A stretch of 5,106 nt of DNA from Omnitrophica WOR_2 bacterium RIFCSPHIGHO2_01_FULL_52_10 (GTDB lineage: Bacteria; Omnitrophota; Gorgyraeia; Zapsychrales; Zapsychraceae): NCBI GenBank assembly GCA_001805565.1, contig MHGM01000057.1, positions 2,695 through 7,800 on the forward strand, given 5' to 3'. The notes beneath the pieces are model-generated. The model was given only the letters and a program-made list of their open reading frames with translations, ran no database searches and was not told the DNA's origin. Made by a program: the position numbers and the translations under genes. Positions 4,587-5,106 of this stretch are shown here, one piece after another (the stretch's first letter is position 1; each line of letters starts with the position of its first letter).

Positions 4587-5106
4587 TGATCTTTGCCGGA
4601 ACCCCGACGGCCATACCGCCGTCCGGAACGACTTCCCCTTTAGTCACAACACTGCCCGCGCCGACCACGGCCCTATTGCCGATCTTCACCGGCGCGATCA
4701 AAATGGAATCCGAGCCAATAAATGCGCCATTGCCGATCTTTGTTTGATTCTTGCGCACACCGTCAAAATTCGCCGTAATCGTGCCGGCGCCAATATTAAC
4801 ATCCGACCCAACCAGCGCGTCGCCTAAAAAACTAAAATGCTTCATAAGCGTTTTATTGCCGATCCTCGTTCGGGAAACTTCCGTAAAATTCCCGATCTCA
4901 ACGCCATTGCCGATCCGGACACCTGGACGCAGCCGCGCGAAAGGCCCGATCACGCAACAATCCCCAATACGAACATCTTTCTCAATAATCGTAAATGGGC
5001 GAATACACGTATCTTTGCCGATCTTGACATCGGCGTCGATATATGTCGTCGCCGGGTCCACGATCGTCACACCCTCGCGCATAAAATTCTTCAAGATCCG
5101 TTCGCG
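4558..5106 (-). CDS. glmU: GlmU, C-terminal acetyltransferase part (runs off right edge)
   Basis: GlmU acetylates GlcN-1-P with acetyl-CoA in its C-terminal domain and uridylates the product in its N-terminal domain, giving UDP-GlcNAc for peptidoglycan and lipopolysaccharide. The 182 visible residues are open at the window's right edge, where RERILKNFMREGVTIVDPAT is the typical GlmU link into the left-handed beta-helix. Hexapeptide repeats (I-G-x-x-x-x) run from about 23 to 155. Conserved are R60 in ARLRPG, H90 in MKHFSFLGDA (the catalytic base, E. coli H363), N104, N113 in GAGTITANFDG and K119. Substituted are S78 for E. coli K351, F93 for Y366 and F114 for Y387. The TTG and ATG near 5094 and 5082 are internal codons, not starts. 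The C-terminal eight residues and stop come from a REP-like palindrome. prs follows after 50 nt. Confidence 0.88.
   Translation of the reverse strand, partial: RERILKNFMREGVTIVDPATTYIDADVKIGKDTCIRPFTIIEKDVRIGDCCVIGPFARLRPGVRIGNGVEIGNFTEVSRTRIGNKTLMKHFSFLGDALVGSDVNIGAGTITANFDGVRKNQTKIGNGAFIGSDSILIAPVKIGNRAVVGAGSVVTKGEVVPDGGMAVGVPAKIKSTLRKVQG

Noticed and set aside
4558..5094. A short complete acetyltransferase gene starting at TTG 5094 or ATG 5082
   Set aside because: The reading frame stays open to the window edge, and the residues upstream (RERIL) continue the GlmU linker helix, so these codons are internal.

Overview
This is a bacterial chromosomal window. All nine genes lie on the minus strand, head to tail from right to left, in a compact housekeeping cluster: glmU (3' part) - prs - rplY/ctc - pth - rpsF - ssb - rpsR - rplI - dnaB (5' part). 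I found no plus-strand gene, tRNA, rRNA, CRISPR array, phage gene or transposase. Base composition looks even throughout, with no sign of a recently acquired gene.

Layout. Positions 5106-4558 hold the C-terminal acetyltransferase half of GlmU (UDP-GlcNAc synthesis), open at the right edge. A 50-nt junction full of inverted repeats leads to prs (PRPP synthetase), then rplY (ribosomal L25, CTC type) and pth (peptidyl-tRNA hydrolase). Only 6 nt after pth comes rpsF (S6). A 179-nt spacer with several stacked or nested inverted repeats follows, then ssb, rpsR (S18) and rplI (L9). rplI overlaps by 19 nt the start of dnaB, which runs off the left edge.

Functional logic. Two well-known bacterial neighbourhoods are joined: the glmU-prs-ctc-pth block (sugar-nucleotide and PRPP supply, 5S rRNA-binding protein, peptidyl-tRNA recycling) and the rpsF-ssb-rpsR-rplI-dnaB block (small-subunit platform proteins S6 and S18, L9, and replication proteins SSB and DnaB). 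Spacings of 6-28 nt elsewhere suggest cotranscription. The rpsF-ssb spacer is the only place with room for an internal promoter or processing site.

Organism. Roughly balanced GC, AGGAGG-type ribosome-binding sites, two clear TTG starts, a cysteine-less S18 and a long Lys/Glu/Ala-rich tail on L25 fit a Gram-negative-type or candidate-phylum bacterium, for example Omnitrophota or a relative. This is a weak inference from gene order and style, not a taxonomic call.

The coding content is ordinary. The parts worth a second look are the two palindrome-rich junctions (1743-1892 and 4521-4587), which share a TTGACTC/GAGTCAA arm, plus substitutions in GlmU active-site positions and an atypical SSB C-terminal tip.
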